Assembly (NCBI GenBank): GCA_030762175.1 | Contig: CM060846.1 | Coordinates: 184,628,041-184,692,040 of the forward strand | Length of the DNA: 64,000 nt | Direction of reading: 5' to 3' | Origin: Metallyticus violacea | Taxonomy: Eukaryota > Arthropoda > Insecta > Mantodea > Metallyticidae | Shown: piece after piece, positions 31,781 through 42,300 of the stretch | How the letters are laid out: the number at the start of each line of letters is the position of its first letter | Numbering within the stretch: the first letter of the stretch is position 1 | Program-made: the position numbers and the translations under genes | The notes under the pieces: model-generated | What the model was told of the DNA's origin: nothing | The model's database searches: none | What the model saw: only the letters and a program-made list of their open reading frames with translations

Positions 31781-33890
31781 TTATATTGCTAAAGATAATG
31801 GATACATGAATTCATACATACTATAAATAAAATAACATACATTGTTTATGCTGTAATTAAATATAATTGCAATTGAAGCAAGATAGACAAACAATGCTAT
31901 AAAAGCAGATTTGCCCAAGGTTTTTAAAGAACTAAGAAGTCTATTATATGTTTGAATAGCAGAGTATCTATTATGTATATGAACAGCAGAGTTATGACTG
32001 CTTTTGTGAACAAGTGTCAGTGAATTGACAGACAGATGCAAATTATTTCTACCTCTGGTGTTATAATTATGAACTTTGAAACTTTGTTCAAAACTGTTTA
32101 AATTATTGACTAAATAGCATATGTGGGAACAGATGTATTCACCTGTGAGAGTAAGGATTTTAAGATTTTTGAATAGGGGTCTACAAGATTGGCAAAATCT
32201 AATGCCACACATGATTCTTAAAGCTCTTTTTTGCCGAATAAATGCTTTTTTATTATATATTGAATTACCCCATATCTGAGAATGGAGTGAAAGTAAGCAA
32301 AGTACACAGTACATAACTCTTTGCAGAACAGAAGATTTCTCAAGCATCTTAAGGCATAATAGGCTGAAATGAACTTGGGGAATAATGGTGTCTATATGTC
32401 TATTCCAATTTAAGCTCATGATTAATCAATTCTAATCCTAAAAATTTGGTGTGCAAGACTTCAGTAAAGCTAAATTTTTTATATCGAATACTAAGTTCAG
32501 GAACATTTTTTTTATTTTTAAACTGGAAAAAATATTTATTTTTTCATAGTTTAAGAACAATTTGTTGTCTTTAAACCACAAGTTCAAACCCTTGAATGCA
32601 TTACCTGTCTTTACTTGAAGCAGCTGTGGTGATATGCACTTGTGTCATCTGCAAAGAGTATTGTTCTAGCTTCAATACTGAGACTTTTTTTGAGTAGTGT
32701 TTAATGCCCATTTTTACTACTGGGGCACCACAGATGGTGGACACTAATGTTACATGAGATGAAATGATAAATTGGGAAAGAATGTTTTTTAAGGAAGGAA
32801 GCATTCCAGGCCTAAGTTTAGGGTACCTCCCCAGCATTTTCCAGTTATGAGGACTGAGGAAAACCTGGAAAAAACCACAGTTAGGGAGGATGGTCCTGGT
32901 GGGATTCGAACCCCAGACCTTCCGCTCATGAGTCCTCGCCTTACCGACCTCGGCCACCTGTGGTGTACCGAGACTGTTAGGCAAGTTGTTGATATATGTT
33001 AGAAAAAGAAGGAAACTTAACACTAATCCCTGTGGAACTCCATACTAAATTACACTCACTTCAGACATACACTGGTTAACCACAATCTTTTGAGGTCTGT
33101 TTGATAAATATGACTCAAACCACATTATTGAAGTAGTTTCAAGGCCATAAAAGCATAATGTTTTTAGAAGAAGTTATGATTCAGTGTGTAAAAAGCCTTT
33201 GCTAAGTCACAGAAAAATTCTAACATTTTTGTTTAGTGCTATTATTATGTTAGTGGTAAGTGTGTATGGGGTATTGTTGGTTGATACTCCTCTTCTAAAG
33301 CCATTGAAAGGGTTAAAATTTTATTAATGTGCAGGTAATTGAGATGATGATCATATACTGCTTTTTCCAGAACCTTGGAAAAGGAAGATAATATCAAAAT
33401 AGGTGTGTAGCTTGTTGGTGAATATTTGTCACCTTTTTTTATGCAACAGTTAACTAATGCTAGCTTAAAAGTTTCTGGGAATATTTGTGATAAGAAGGAA
33501 CCAATACATAAATGGTTGAGAGGTAAACATTTTCAAGAGCATAACATTTCAGCAATTTAGTACTTATTCCATTCCTTACACATGAATTTTTAGCTTTAAT
33601 TGGTCTAATAATTCTTACAATTTCTGATGGAAAAGTAGAATTCTTAGTGCATTTGCAACATGTGTTTGCACGTGCTTTGTGTAGGAAATCTAAGGCTGCT
33701 GTGTTTCTATAGTGAACATTTAGTTGATTCATTTTCATTTGCTCTTCAGTATAATTTAAGAAATAATGTTGAAAGCATTAGTTACAGCATAATTTTTTTA
33801 TCTCAACATCATTTATTGTTAAAGATGATGTACTATCATTTACAGCAGCTGAAATAGTTACCAAGTGCAATGGAAAAATCCCGAAATTTG
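31781..33890 (-). pseudogene. Non-LTR retrotransposon with RT domain (CR1/Jockey-like), split by a SINE
   Basis: Minus-strand pieces in order: NSCVRNGISTKLLK (33590; RT domain 1), ILSSFSKVLEKAVYD (33375; domain 2), IFLDLAKAF-like part (33210; domain 3), GVPQGLVLSFLLFLTYINNL (33035-32980; domain 4), then after the SINE ARTILFADDTS (32670-32645; catalytic box F-A-D-D). At 32419-31781 follows a 212-codon open segment with FIRQKRALRIMCGIRF, CRPLFKNLKILTLTGEYIC and VHNYNTRGRNNLHL, the block that closes ORF2 in this LINE group. Frameshifts interrupt the upstream half. The endonuclease is not seen. Confidence 0.9.
32686..32965 (-). mobile_element. SINE family B inserted in LINE RT
   Basis: Standard family B sequence in reverse, from TTTAATGCCCATTTTTACTAC to CTTACCGACCTCGGCCACC. 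It separates RT domain 4 from the F-A-D-D box. Flanks TACTGAGACT (32676-32685) and TACCGAGACT (32966-32975) form a 10-bp target-site duplication with one change. The 140-codon open frame across this region is a mixture of LINE and SINE sequence. Confidence 0.96.
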
Positions 33891-34743
33891 CAAAAAGATC
33901 TCAAACAGGAAATAGCAGAATAAATTAGCTCAGTGAGAAATATATTTAAGACATTGAAAAATAGTATAGAAGAGAATACAATGCAAATGTAACCAATATT
34001 CCAAGAATAGAAAATATCTTCTCAAGGCAAAGAAATCAAGCAGAAATGAAAATTGAAATTAACCACATTAAAATGAATGTAAGATGAATGAGTTGTGATT
34101 GAAGTTGGTAGCAAGGATGAAAGTAATGTGTTGAGCAGGCCATCAGTACAAAATGCGAGAATCAACTAGATGTACTTTCCTGAATTGCATAAGCTAAAGC
34201 TGATAATATAGGTATAACATACCACAATATATTACAGTACAGTATGCTGAAAAGACAATTTGAGCACAGAACCAGGAACTTCAGTAGAAAAAGTGTGACA
34301 TCATGCCAAGTTTATATTCAAGACAAGAGAATTCAAATGATAGTGTAATGGAAATGGACATGCATGTGCAAAAGAAGTCATTGCCAATGAATTTGAAGAG
34401 CGGCTAGCTGATTTGCAATGTGGCGCAAAAGGGGTTTGGTGTAGTCGATTTAACCATAAATACCAAGATTGCAGATTGTGGGAACATATTCTCTTAGTGC
34501 TGTAGTGGTAAATTAAAGGGATGTATGGCTCCTGCAAATCAGCATAAATGCATCATTTGCATGATGCAGGGTACGAATTCAATAAAATATGATGGGGTGC
34601 GGGGAGAAAAGTCAGAACTACAAGTAGGATTATTTCACTGATTTGGAAAATTGCAAGTAATTTTTAATTTTTGTAAACAGGAATGCAAATCCATGTTAAA
34701 CAAAATGAGATGGTAAAATACGTAAAATAAAACTAAACTTCCC
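33891..34743. other. Unassigned; possible coiled-coil ORF1 remnant at left
   Basis: The plus frame from about 33889 reads QKDLKQEIAE and LKNSIEENTMQM, a charged helical texture like the coiled coil of LINE ORF1 proteins, but with stops and no further domain. The remainder shows nothing. Confidence 0.25.
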
Positions 34744-35450
34744 TCAAACACAAATTCTGGGGTGGTATTTCTCCTCATTGTTGTCCTTCACTAAGTAGCA
34801 TTTATCTGCCAAGTGATGTCCAGCAGTGGCCCATTTATCTGCTACAGTAGCTGTATCCCACAGTTTGAAAGGAAGTTCATTAAGCTTAATTGTCATTGTT
34901 GGGGAAAGTAAAGTATTAACCAAAAAGCTAGGCCTTTCATTTATTTTGATGCTATAAGCAACACTGAAACCGTATTCACAAGCAGTGGTTGACATAGGCA
35001 CTGAAAAATGTTTCATATTCTTTCAAAAGAACAAAATTATTCACAGTTTTGAAGCCTATTCTATATTTCCTCCATTGTGATACCACAGTGTCACCATCCG
35101 AGTCTAACAACTCAGTTGTTTTGTATACCTGAGAATTGCCACACACATATCACTACTTTTTTCTTCTTCAAACACTGAAAAGCACTTCATTGTTTCACTT
35201 GAAGCTAACATCCTTTCCACTTTATCCATGAAACCCTGAATAATTTGTCTTCGTACTTTGTCAACTCCATTTTCATCTTCTTGAGGTTTACATTTGCAAT
35301 ATGTTCAATATATTTCTTTGAAAAGACTCAAACATCATCTTTCATGACCATTTCTTTGAGAGTCTGCATTGCAGAATTAAGCATATTTTCAAATTCACCA
35401 TAAGAAATGGATTCCTTTTGATTTGTTATACTAATGAAGGACATACATCT
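34744..35450 (-). pseudogene. hAT-type transposase relic, C-terminal dimerisation domain
   Basis: The open part at 35016-34744 contains VPMSTTACEYGFSVAYSIK and LSPTMTIKLNELPFKLWD, matching the C-terminal hAT domain (usually P.S.A..ER.FS....K...R..L...L..L..I). Upstream on minus, TKYEDKLFRVSWIKW and neighbouring broken frames look like the preceding transposase region, with stops. Terminal repeats were not identified. It could also derive from a host gene of hAT origin, but the stops argue for a relic. Confidence 0.7.
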
Positions 35451-35839
35451 GACATATCTTACACAAAATGCAACAACAGAATATCTTTTCTCTATGACAG
35501 TTTTCTATAGAATTCTGCTAATTTAGAATGATCTGTACTTACTAACTCACTACTTTTAGATTCAGAGATTAGGTACTGCATGATGCAAGGAAGTCTTTGA
35601 AAACTGCTAATAAACAGTCCTCACTGGAAATCCAACTTGAATTGTATGTCTATCAGCAGTGAACTCACTAAATGTGGCAAAAAACTGTGATATGACAAAA
35701 TTCTGTACAAATACTGAAGAAAGGTAAGCAACACACATTCTGCTTACTATTAACAAATCAATGCTATGGTGGAAAAGTTAACTGACACCCCCTTCACTTT
35801 TTCTCCAAGAAAAGTTTGCAGCACTGAGGGGAAGATATT
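35451..35839. other. Unassigned AT-rich stretch
   Basis: No recognised feature; it may be more of the hAT relic. Confidence 0.3.
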
Positions 35840-36418
35840 AAAAGGACATGAAGGGACAAAATGCAATGCCACGAAAGAGTAAATATTGTGATGAGAAAGA
35901 TACTGAGCAGACAAAACTTCAACAGGAAAAACCAAGATCTTGGAAACAACTCTGCAGTCAGACTTATAAACCCCAACCCATTGAATACATACAGGTATTT
36001 TGGAAAATGTGAAATACAATCACACTTAACACTTCCTCAAACCTCAGAAGGAAAAGTTTTTGCTGACATGGGTAGCATTATCTAGCCTATTTTGTACCAG
36101 AAGACAATTGTTCTAATGACAACCAATATCACAAACACATTAGACATAATGAAACCAATTGGTACAGATAATTTGAATTGATTCAGCAAGAAATAAATAC
36201 TGTATTAGAAAAGTTCAATCCAACTACGGTACCAGGGGTAGGTGGCTTAAACATTGAAATAATATTAAATATGTTTTAATTTTTTCCCAAATTTTACATT
36301 TAGATTTACAATGAATGTCTGCAGAAAGGTGCTTTCCTAAACAATGGAAAAGCTCTCCATAATACCTTTCATTTAACCAGATTGAATGCTGCACAGGTAT
36401 GACTAAATACACACCTAT
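35840..36418 (+). pseudogene. LINE fragment: linker and start of reverse transcriptase (R1/Jockey-like)
   Basis: Plus-strand frames give RSWKQLCSQTYKPQP, LPQTSEGKVFADM, YFVPEDNCSNDNQYHKHIR, EINTVLEKFNPTTVPGVGG, LNIE, then FPKFYI, IYNECLQKGAF. This is the order of the endonuclease-RT linker and RT domain 0-1 in R1/Jockey-type LINEs (usually K..APG.DG). It stops abruptly at the PLE tail at 36421, so the rest was lost or never copied. Frameshifts are present. Confidence 0.72.
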
Positions 36419-36420
36419 TA

Positions 36421-36600
36421 ACTAGAAATGTTAATTGGAACTTGTGTAGTGAAGCCAATCATATAATTGAGATCAATGTATGATTGAGTGGAACTACACA
36501 CGCTTATTGTTCCACATGTTTAAATATGTAGTACTGGTTTCATGAAAACTTTGTCCAAACCATCAGCTAATCGTTGACTGCTGGATAATTCGTTATGATG
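36421..36600 (-). mobile_element. PLE 3' tail, P1 lineage, joined to its coding region
   Basis: ATGTTAATTGGAACTTGTG, GTGAAGCCAATCATATAATTG, AACTACACACGCTTATTG and the hammerhead-like segment are the same sequence order as the P1 units at 23.6, 31.6 and 46.1 kb. Here the tail runs directly, on minus, from the endonuclease region of a PLE. This shows that the P1 repeats are PLE terminal sequences. Confidence 0.88.
36518..36580 (-). ncRNA. Hammerhead-like motif in PLE tail, P1 lineage
   Basis: Read on minus: UUAG, CUGAUGG (36566-36560; last A changed to G), UUUGGACAAAGUUUUCAU as a weak helix II, GAAA, ACCAGU, A, CUACAU. Helix I pairs CUA with UAG. The triplet is GUA. The core is slightly decayed and is downstream of the endonuclease, the place where PLE hammerheads are known to occur. 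Confidence 0.45.
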
Positions 36601-38880
36601 TGGGACTGTGTATTCTGCTATGGTAGAGGCGTGATAACTTAAAGTTTATGTTTTCATCACCAGAAGTGTCAAAGTTCATTAAACTGTCTTTGTACCTGTA
36701 AATGTAGATTTTTTTCCATGTTGCTAATTCTGTAGGTCCTTGTACTGATTTTAATAATTTTGTTTTATTCAATATGTCGTGGTTTTCTGTCCAGAAATGT
36801 TATGCCACTGCTGATTTCTCCAACTGTTTGTATTTTATGTTTCTGAAATGTTCTTTTAACCATGTGCCTATGTTTATCTTTGTTTATCCAATGTAGTTTT
36901 TTCACATTCTGCACAACTTATTTTATAAATACCTGCTTTTTTCTCTTGTGGAATACTGTCACTAACCTTATCAATCGGGAGATTTTTAACATTAAATCTG
37001 TTTACAGGTGCTAACCTGATATTAAAATCTTTAAGAATATTGTGAAAAATTTTGTAGCCCATGGATGATATGTGAATTTCTTAAAAATTAGCTTATCCTT
37101 TTTTGTGGTTTCTTTAATAAGTTTTTGCCTCTTGAATTTCTGTACTTTTTTGTGTACAAGTTCTTTGTTATAACCATTTTTAACTGCTGTTCTATCTATT
37201 TGTATTTTTTAAGGTATTCTTTTTGCTAATTTTTAGGTTAACTAGCCGATGTGTTAAGCTGTTGATAACTGCATGTTTGTGTGTTGTGGGGTTAAGTCCG
37301 TCAGCTTTAATGTGATTGTCTGCATGTGTATTCTTTCTGTATATTCCAAATTGCAGGTTTTCTTGATATTTCATTATTTTTATTTGTAAGAAAGCTAACA
37401 TGTTACGTTTCAGTTTCATATGTAAATGATTTGTTTTTTTCTTGTAAATTCATAAGTTTTATGGCATCATTAATGAGTTTTTTTTAACTATGGCAAATAT
37501 ATCGTCGACATATCATGTCATATTTTAAATATGTATCGGAAAGCTCAATTAATGTGTTTCAAATCTACTCTTGAAGAGGTTAGCTAGAAATGGAGACAAG
37601 GGGCTGCCCATAGTAAGTCCAAATTGTTGTTTATAAAATTTGCCCTTAAAAGAAAAGTAGATTTGGTTTATGCAAATTTCTATGAGATTCATGTATACAT
37701 TTATGTATACATCATTAATTCTACTTGTTCTTAGCTAGTCTTGCAGATAAATTAGGAGTTTATCTTTAGGTATTTTGGAAACAGTGATTCTACATCATAA
37801 GATATTATTGTGTGAGAAGGTTGCAATTTTATGTCCTTAATTTTTTCTATTAACTGAAATGAATTATTTATACTTCTGCTTTGAAATTTAGGTAGTGTCT
37901 TAAATCTATCAGCTAGCCATTTTGGTAAATAATATGAAGGTGTATTGTTAATGATGGGTCGCATACCATTTTCAGTCTTATGGCCGCCACCGGTGGCCGA
38001 GGTCGTTAAGTCACGGACTCGTGAGCGGGAGGTTCGGTTCGAATATCGTCAGGACCGTACTTCCTGACTGAGGTTTTTTTCCAGGTTTTCCTCAGTCCTC
38101 ATTAATGGCAAATGCTGGGGAGGTACCCTAAATTTAGGCCTGGAATGATTCCTTCCTTAAAAATAAATCCTTTCCCAATATATCATTTCATTTCATGTAT
38201 CATCAATGTCCATCGCCTGTGGTGCCTCTGTAGCAAAAACTGGCATTAAACACTATTCATTTAGTATTATGAATTTTTGGCAAACAATATATTTTTGCTG
38301 TTGCAGGGTTGTTCTGTTTTATTTTATATTTTGTTCCTTTATGGATAACGTGCAATTTTTAGAGCCTCACAGATGGAATAAATACATCCTTTCAATGGAT
38401 CTGGATGCATCTGATCATATTCCTTTTTATTTAGCAAATCTTGCAATCTATTGTAATAATCTTCCTTATCCAATATTACTATTCTGTTCCCTTTGTTGAC
38501 TTTTGCATAAACTTCATCTTTTTCATTTAACGATTTTATTGTGTTCCTATATGTTTTGTCTGCTGCTGTTTTCTTTTAAAACCTTTTCTGATTTGATTCT
38601 AACTAATTATTTTTCTTTGTTGTTTAATCCTTCAATAGCTACTTCTAAATCTACCAAATAATCTTCTATTTTATTGGAGTATTGGAAACACATTTATAGT
38701 CCTTTATTTAAAAATGCTAATTCTTCTTTCTTGAAATTTTCTTTTGATATATTTTCTACATAATTCTGTTTAGGTTTTGGATTTTTAGATTTCTTAGGTT
38801 TTTGATTTAGATTTCTAAACTGTCTTTTCTGATTGTTGACTTTTTTTTTTGTTTGTTTACTAGATATTGTACATTTCAAA
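36601..38880 (-). pseudogene. Penelope-like element: reverse transcriptase plus GIY-YIG endonuclease
   Basis: From 38880 on minus: a Lys/Asn-rich N-terminal piece, the SINE at 37986-38258, then MRPIINNTPSYYLPKWLADR and SHTIISYDVESLF (37964-37752; PLE RT with the S-D-V-x-S-L-F catalytic region), an RT remainder with GLPMVSP-like sequence near 37600 and NLQFGIYRKNTHADNHIKAD (37360-37300). The endonuclease starts at 36990 with KKAGIYKISCAECEKTTL; GIY is intact, but the YIG half is lost by frame change (compare IYIGKTKR in the copy at 46.6 kb). PLEs form their own class of retroelements whose RT is related to telomerase. Frameshifts make it inactive. Confidence 0.9.
37986..38258 (+). mobile_element. 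SINE family B inserted in the PLE
   Basis: Full copy: GCCACCGGTGGCCGAGG, TCGTTAAGTCACGGACTCG, GGTTCGAATATCGTCAGGAC, TTTCCTCAGTCCTCATTAAT, AGGTACCCTAAATTTAGG, CGCCTGTGGTGCCTC, GGCATTAAACACTA. It interrupts the PLE upstream of the RT. Confidence 0.95.
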
Positions 38881-38889
38881 TTTGAAGTT

Positions 38890-40321
38890 TATTGAAAGTG
38901 CTAAGAAAAACACAAACTACAAGGGATCTTTACCTGTCTGGCCCAGGGCATTTTAGGTGTACCCCCTTGTGATTACAGAAATGTTTAATAAACTGATGAT
39001 TTTATACTAAATCTTTATCAGCTAGCTACAGTCTCTACTCTGCTAATTCTTTTATTTCTCATTTGCCAACTATAATACTACATGTATTTACTAATCCCAA
39101 GCTCAGTAATTAATGAATTAAATCTAATTTTACTCCCATTCATTCCCAGACCAATGACTTTTTTTAATAATCAGGTATTCTTTATCATCTAAAATTTATC
39201 TAAATTACATATCTATCAAATGACCATTTCCATTTCATTTTACCTTCCATTATCACTACATAATGCATAATCCACAACACACTGCCCCCATGCACTTGTA
39301 AACGTAAATTCGCCAGTTTCATCTTCCCCCCAGCAACCGTTCAGCATTACAAAGCCATTGCTCTCACAAAAGAGAATTTGTTTCAGCCCCTCTTCATTCA
39401 CAACCTTGTCTTTACTAGGCCTAATCCATATTTTGATAGATTCATTTCTCCTCATATCTTCCCACACATTTAATTCCTTAATCTCCACCTCTCTCACTAT
39501 TGCGTTCAAATCTCCTATTGACATAAGACTCCATTAAAGGGAATTCTGTTTTTATGTTTAATAATTCCATTTCTATTTGTCGAAAGAGATCCGGATTGTG
39601 AAATTTGGAATTTAAGGTAGATTGTACAATGCACCAGTGCATAAGTTCCACTCTCGTATTAACACCCACATAACCTCACTAATTTTTGCAAGAGTACTCC
39701 TCAGGAGCAAACCTAAACCTCCAAAAACTCCACCTTTAACATTCTTTCTTAAACAATGTTTGCCAATGAAATCATATCCCTGAACGTTAATGCACTCATT
39801 GCTCACTAGCCACGTTTCAGCTAACGCTAATACATGGACCTTTAAAATTTTCTTGACTACGGGCATTCATCGCTCTACGTATTCCTTCACAGTTGCAAAA
39901 ACCAAGTTTTAATCTTCCCTTTCTTCCTCGCCCTATTGTCAACCAGAACGGAACCTAAATGAATCCAACTTACTCTTGCTTCTGAGCATTTTCCCGTCTT
40001 TGGAATGTTGACTGACACTGATAGGCAGTACCTCCCGATATTGCCCACCACCAACACAGGCACACTATGCTCCACTATGTCTCCAATTTGCAATAAACTG
40101 GAAGTGGATATGACGCTATACGAACTTGACCTTGACTCAACTAGTACCGTCTTACTCCTCACTCGTGCTCCTGACCTACCTACTTGAGCGGCAGAAGCTC
40201 ACTCCCTCTTACCCAGTGATATTCTCATCTGTGACATCATCCTCGCACGTGGATTCCCATTTTCTCTGCTGACATGCTGATCTGGCTCTGCTTTTATCAT
40301 TTAGACTTCCCGTTTCCCTTT

Positions 40322-40363
<42 letters not shown>

Positions 40364-41230
40364 GTCGGTCCTGATGGTGTAGTGGTAACAATACTTGCCT
40401 TCTAAACCCAAGATCGCGGGTTAAAACCCGGCCAGGATCGATGGATTTTTTTCGGGACGTAAAAAAGTTTAACTATGGCTTCCTTCGGAAGGGTAGTAAA
40501 GGTGTAGGTCCCGTGCCGTACATTAACGGCACGAAAAAGAACCTCAAGCCTGAAAAAAGAGGTCTCTGAGCAAAATTTGTCGGCCGTTTCACGCCCTGAA
40601 TTGAATGGGACGCTGATGACCTCAGATGTTAAAGAGCGTCAGTAAATAAATCAAATCAATCAATCAATCCCTTTGTTTTTGCCGACTCATTTCCTCCTCA
40701 TTCCTTCGGCGGGTGTCTCTTAAATTCTTTTCGAACTCATTAACTGACTGATCGTCGATCCAAAGCCGTAGGTAACATACGTATGCACGTTTACCCTCGG
40801 AATCTTACCTTCTTCATCCGTTGCACTAATTCTTTCTTCAAAATTCTCTGCTCCACCAATAAATCTCTATTAATAAACAATTTCTTAGACCTTTTTGAGC
40901 ACCACATAAAAAATTTGCTTGGTTACAAATCTGACCTCTTTCCTCCATTCTTCCCAACTTGAAAAGCTTCAGCTATTTCCCATCCATTCAGAACCATCTC
41001 CAGTCTCCCTTCCAAAATCTCTTTCACTTCCTCAATGGGCCACACTCCTCTTCTTTCTTCTACACCTGATATTACCAAATTAAATTTCCAATGTCTTTCT
41101 TCCAAAGTTTCTACTCTTCTTTTGATGACTTGAATTTCTGTTTTCATGTTTTGCATTTCAATTTTGATTTCATTTTTAATTTCCCAATCATTCATTTTAT
41201 TTCCCAACCTTTCTTCCATACCCTGCAATA
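38890..41230 (-). pseudogene. LINE with ORF1-like protein and AP-endonuclease, RT deleted
   Basis: Minus, from 41228: a coiled-coil-rich ORF1-like protein (ERLGNKMNDWEIKNEIKIE, VIKRRVETLEERHWKFN, then LVISGVEE), then, past a family A SINE, the AP-endonuclease: LKLGFCNCEGIRR (39910), LALAETWLVSNECI (39840), GGLGLLLRS (39700), SIGDLNAIVREV (39520; D and N of the catalytic GDLNA box), FTFTSAWGQCVVDYALCS (39290). The final SDH box is missing. The LINE-tail-like sequence (AACTACAAGGGATC) comes at 38.9 kb, so RT and the ORF2 end were lost by internal deletion or joining of separate fragments. Probably the same LINE group as the 9.5-13.3-kb copies. Confidence 0.82.
40324..40669 (+). mobile_element. 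SINE family A with a 39-T run at its left side
   Basis: T-run 40324-40362, then TCGGTCCTGATGGTGTAG, GTAACAATACTTGCCTTC, CGGGTTAAAACCCGGCCAGG, body with GGGTCCCGTGCCGTACATT, TTGAATGGGACGCTGATG, and the TCAA-type tail to 40669. The T-run may be the poly-A end of another insertion on minus. The SINE lies between ORF1 and endonuclease of the LINE. Confidence 0.95.
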
Positions 41231-41352
41231 TGTTTCAGCATCACCTGCTCCTTAATCACCATTAGGCCCAGGGTTGATCTCTACTCCTCTGATTAGTAGC
41301 ACACCAATTACATACACCATGGCAAAAATATTCCCCATCTCTCCATCATGCA

Positions 41353-41654
41353 CTATTTTTTTTTAAATAGATTCCACTTCATACCACTGAACAGACCTAT
41401 TCTTGCTCTATAACTCTCTATGTTGATTCCCATTGTTTCTTTCGCTTCTTCCTGCAGCTCCGAAGAAACACAACCTCTATCCTTCACTCTTAACTTAGCA
41501 CTCCCAGATATTGTATATTGTATATGTTCTAAAGCTATTCTGATTAAGTTATCCCATACTATGTTTCCTAACCACTTTGAAATCTGTAAGTATTTTTCAT
41601 ATAGTTTAAGATCTGTATTTCGCAGTTTTGTGTAATGCTTTGCCTTTTGTACTG
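41353..41654 (-). pseudogene. LINE ORF2 C-terminal fragment
   Basis: The open minus frame has KAKHYTKLRNTDLKLYEKYL and ISKWLGNIVWDNLIRIALEH, which resembles the last part of LINE copy 1 (9760-9518: ILQANKTMQRTKMEELNGE, MIGNYLGKVREKW). The first residues of this frame come from the neighbouring SINE. The resemblance is moderate. Confidence 0.5.
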
Positions 41655-41783
41655 CTTTATTGCCAAAGGAAGCCACATTTTGGATTTTTATGCCCAAAAA
41701 AATCCATCGGTCCTGGCCGGGATCGAACTCGCGATCTTGGGTTTAGGAGGCAAGTATGGTTACCACTACTCAACCAGGACCGA
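41655..41783 (-). mobile_element. SINE family A, head half only
   Basis: AGGAAGCCACATTTTGG, ATCCATCGGTCCTGGCCGG, GATCGAACTCGCGATCTTGG, TATGGTTACCACTACTCAAC. The head is well preserved while the 3' half is missing at the junction with the LINE fragment, which suggests a deletion after insertion. Confidence 0.9.
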
Positions 41784-41794
41784 CTTATTAAATG

Positions 41795-42300
41795 GTGGAG
41801 GCTTGTTATCAGCACATATGCAGCATCAATGTGTGGGCAGGCATCATGTCCAATCAAATAGTTGGACTGTATTACTTCCTACATGGTTAAACGGGCATGT
41901 GTATTTTCAGTTTCTCACCCATGTTTTGCCTTTGTTTTTGGAAGACTTCCCTCTAAACATCCGATGTCAGATGTCATTGCAGCATGATGGAACTGCTCCC
42001 CATTTCAGCATGAAAGTACAAGATTATGTCAATGGTGTTTTCCTGTGCAGTGGATTGGAAGAGGTGGTCCTGTAAATTGGCCCTCATTTCTCCATATGTC
42101 AAACCCATAGATTTTTTTTTTATGGGAACATCTTGAGAGACTGGATCATCAGTTGACACTGACAAGTATTTACTAGCAGAGATCTTGACTGCTTGTGATG
42201 AGGTTCATAACTCTCTAAATCTTTTTCAGAGGATTCAAGGATCATTTCTTTGCATGTGCACTATTTGAGGCTGTCACATTGAACAAGATCTTTGCTGGTC
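41795..42300 (+). pseudogene. DDE transposase relic (family T2, Tc1/mariner superfamily)
   Basis: The plus frame contains INVWAGIMSNQIVGLYYLP, FLEDFPLNIRCQMSLQHDG and TAPHFSMKV (second catalytic D in QHDG), then after a frame change WIGRGGPVNWP, a broken PDL box, and FFLWEHLE (usually D-F-F-L-W-G). This is a common insect transposase family. The first catalytic D and the N-terminus are absent. A family A SINE abuts at left. Confidence 0.8.

Noticed and set aside
32601..33023. 140-codon minus frame as a gene
   Set aside because: Mixture of LINE RT domain 4, a reversed SINE and out-of-frame sequence near the FADD box.
34301..34537. 78-codon minus frame as host protein
   Set aside because: No motif, no flanking exon signals, and surrounded by relics.
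41628..42075. 146-codon plus frame taken as one protein
   Set aside because: Its first half is antisense SINE; only the second half is transposase.
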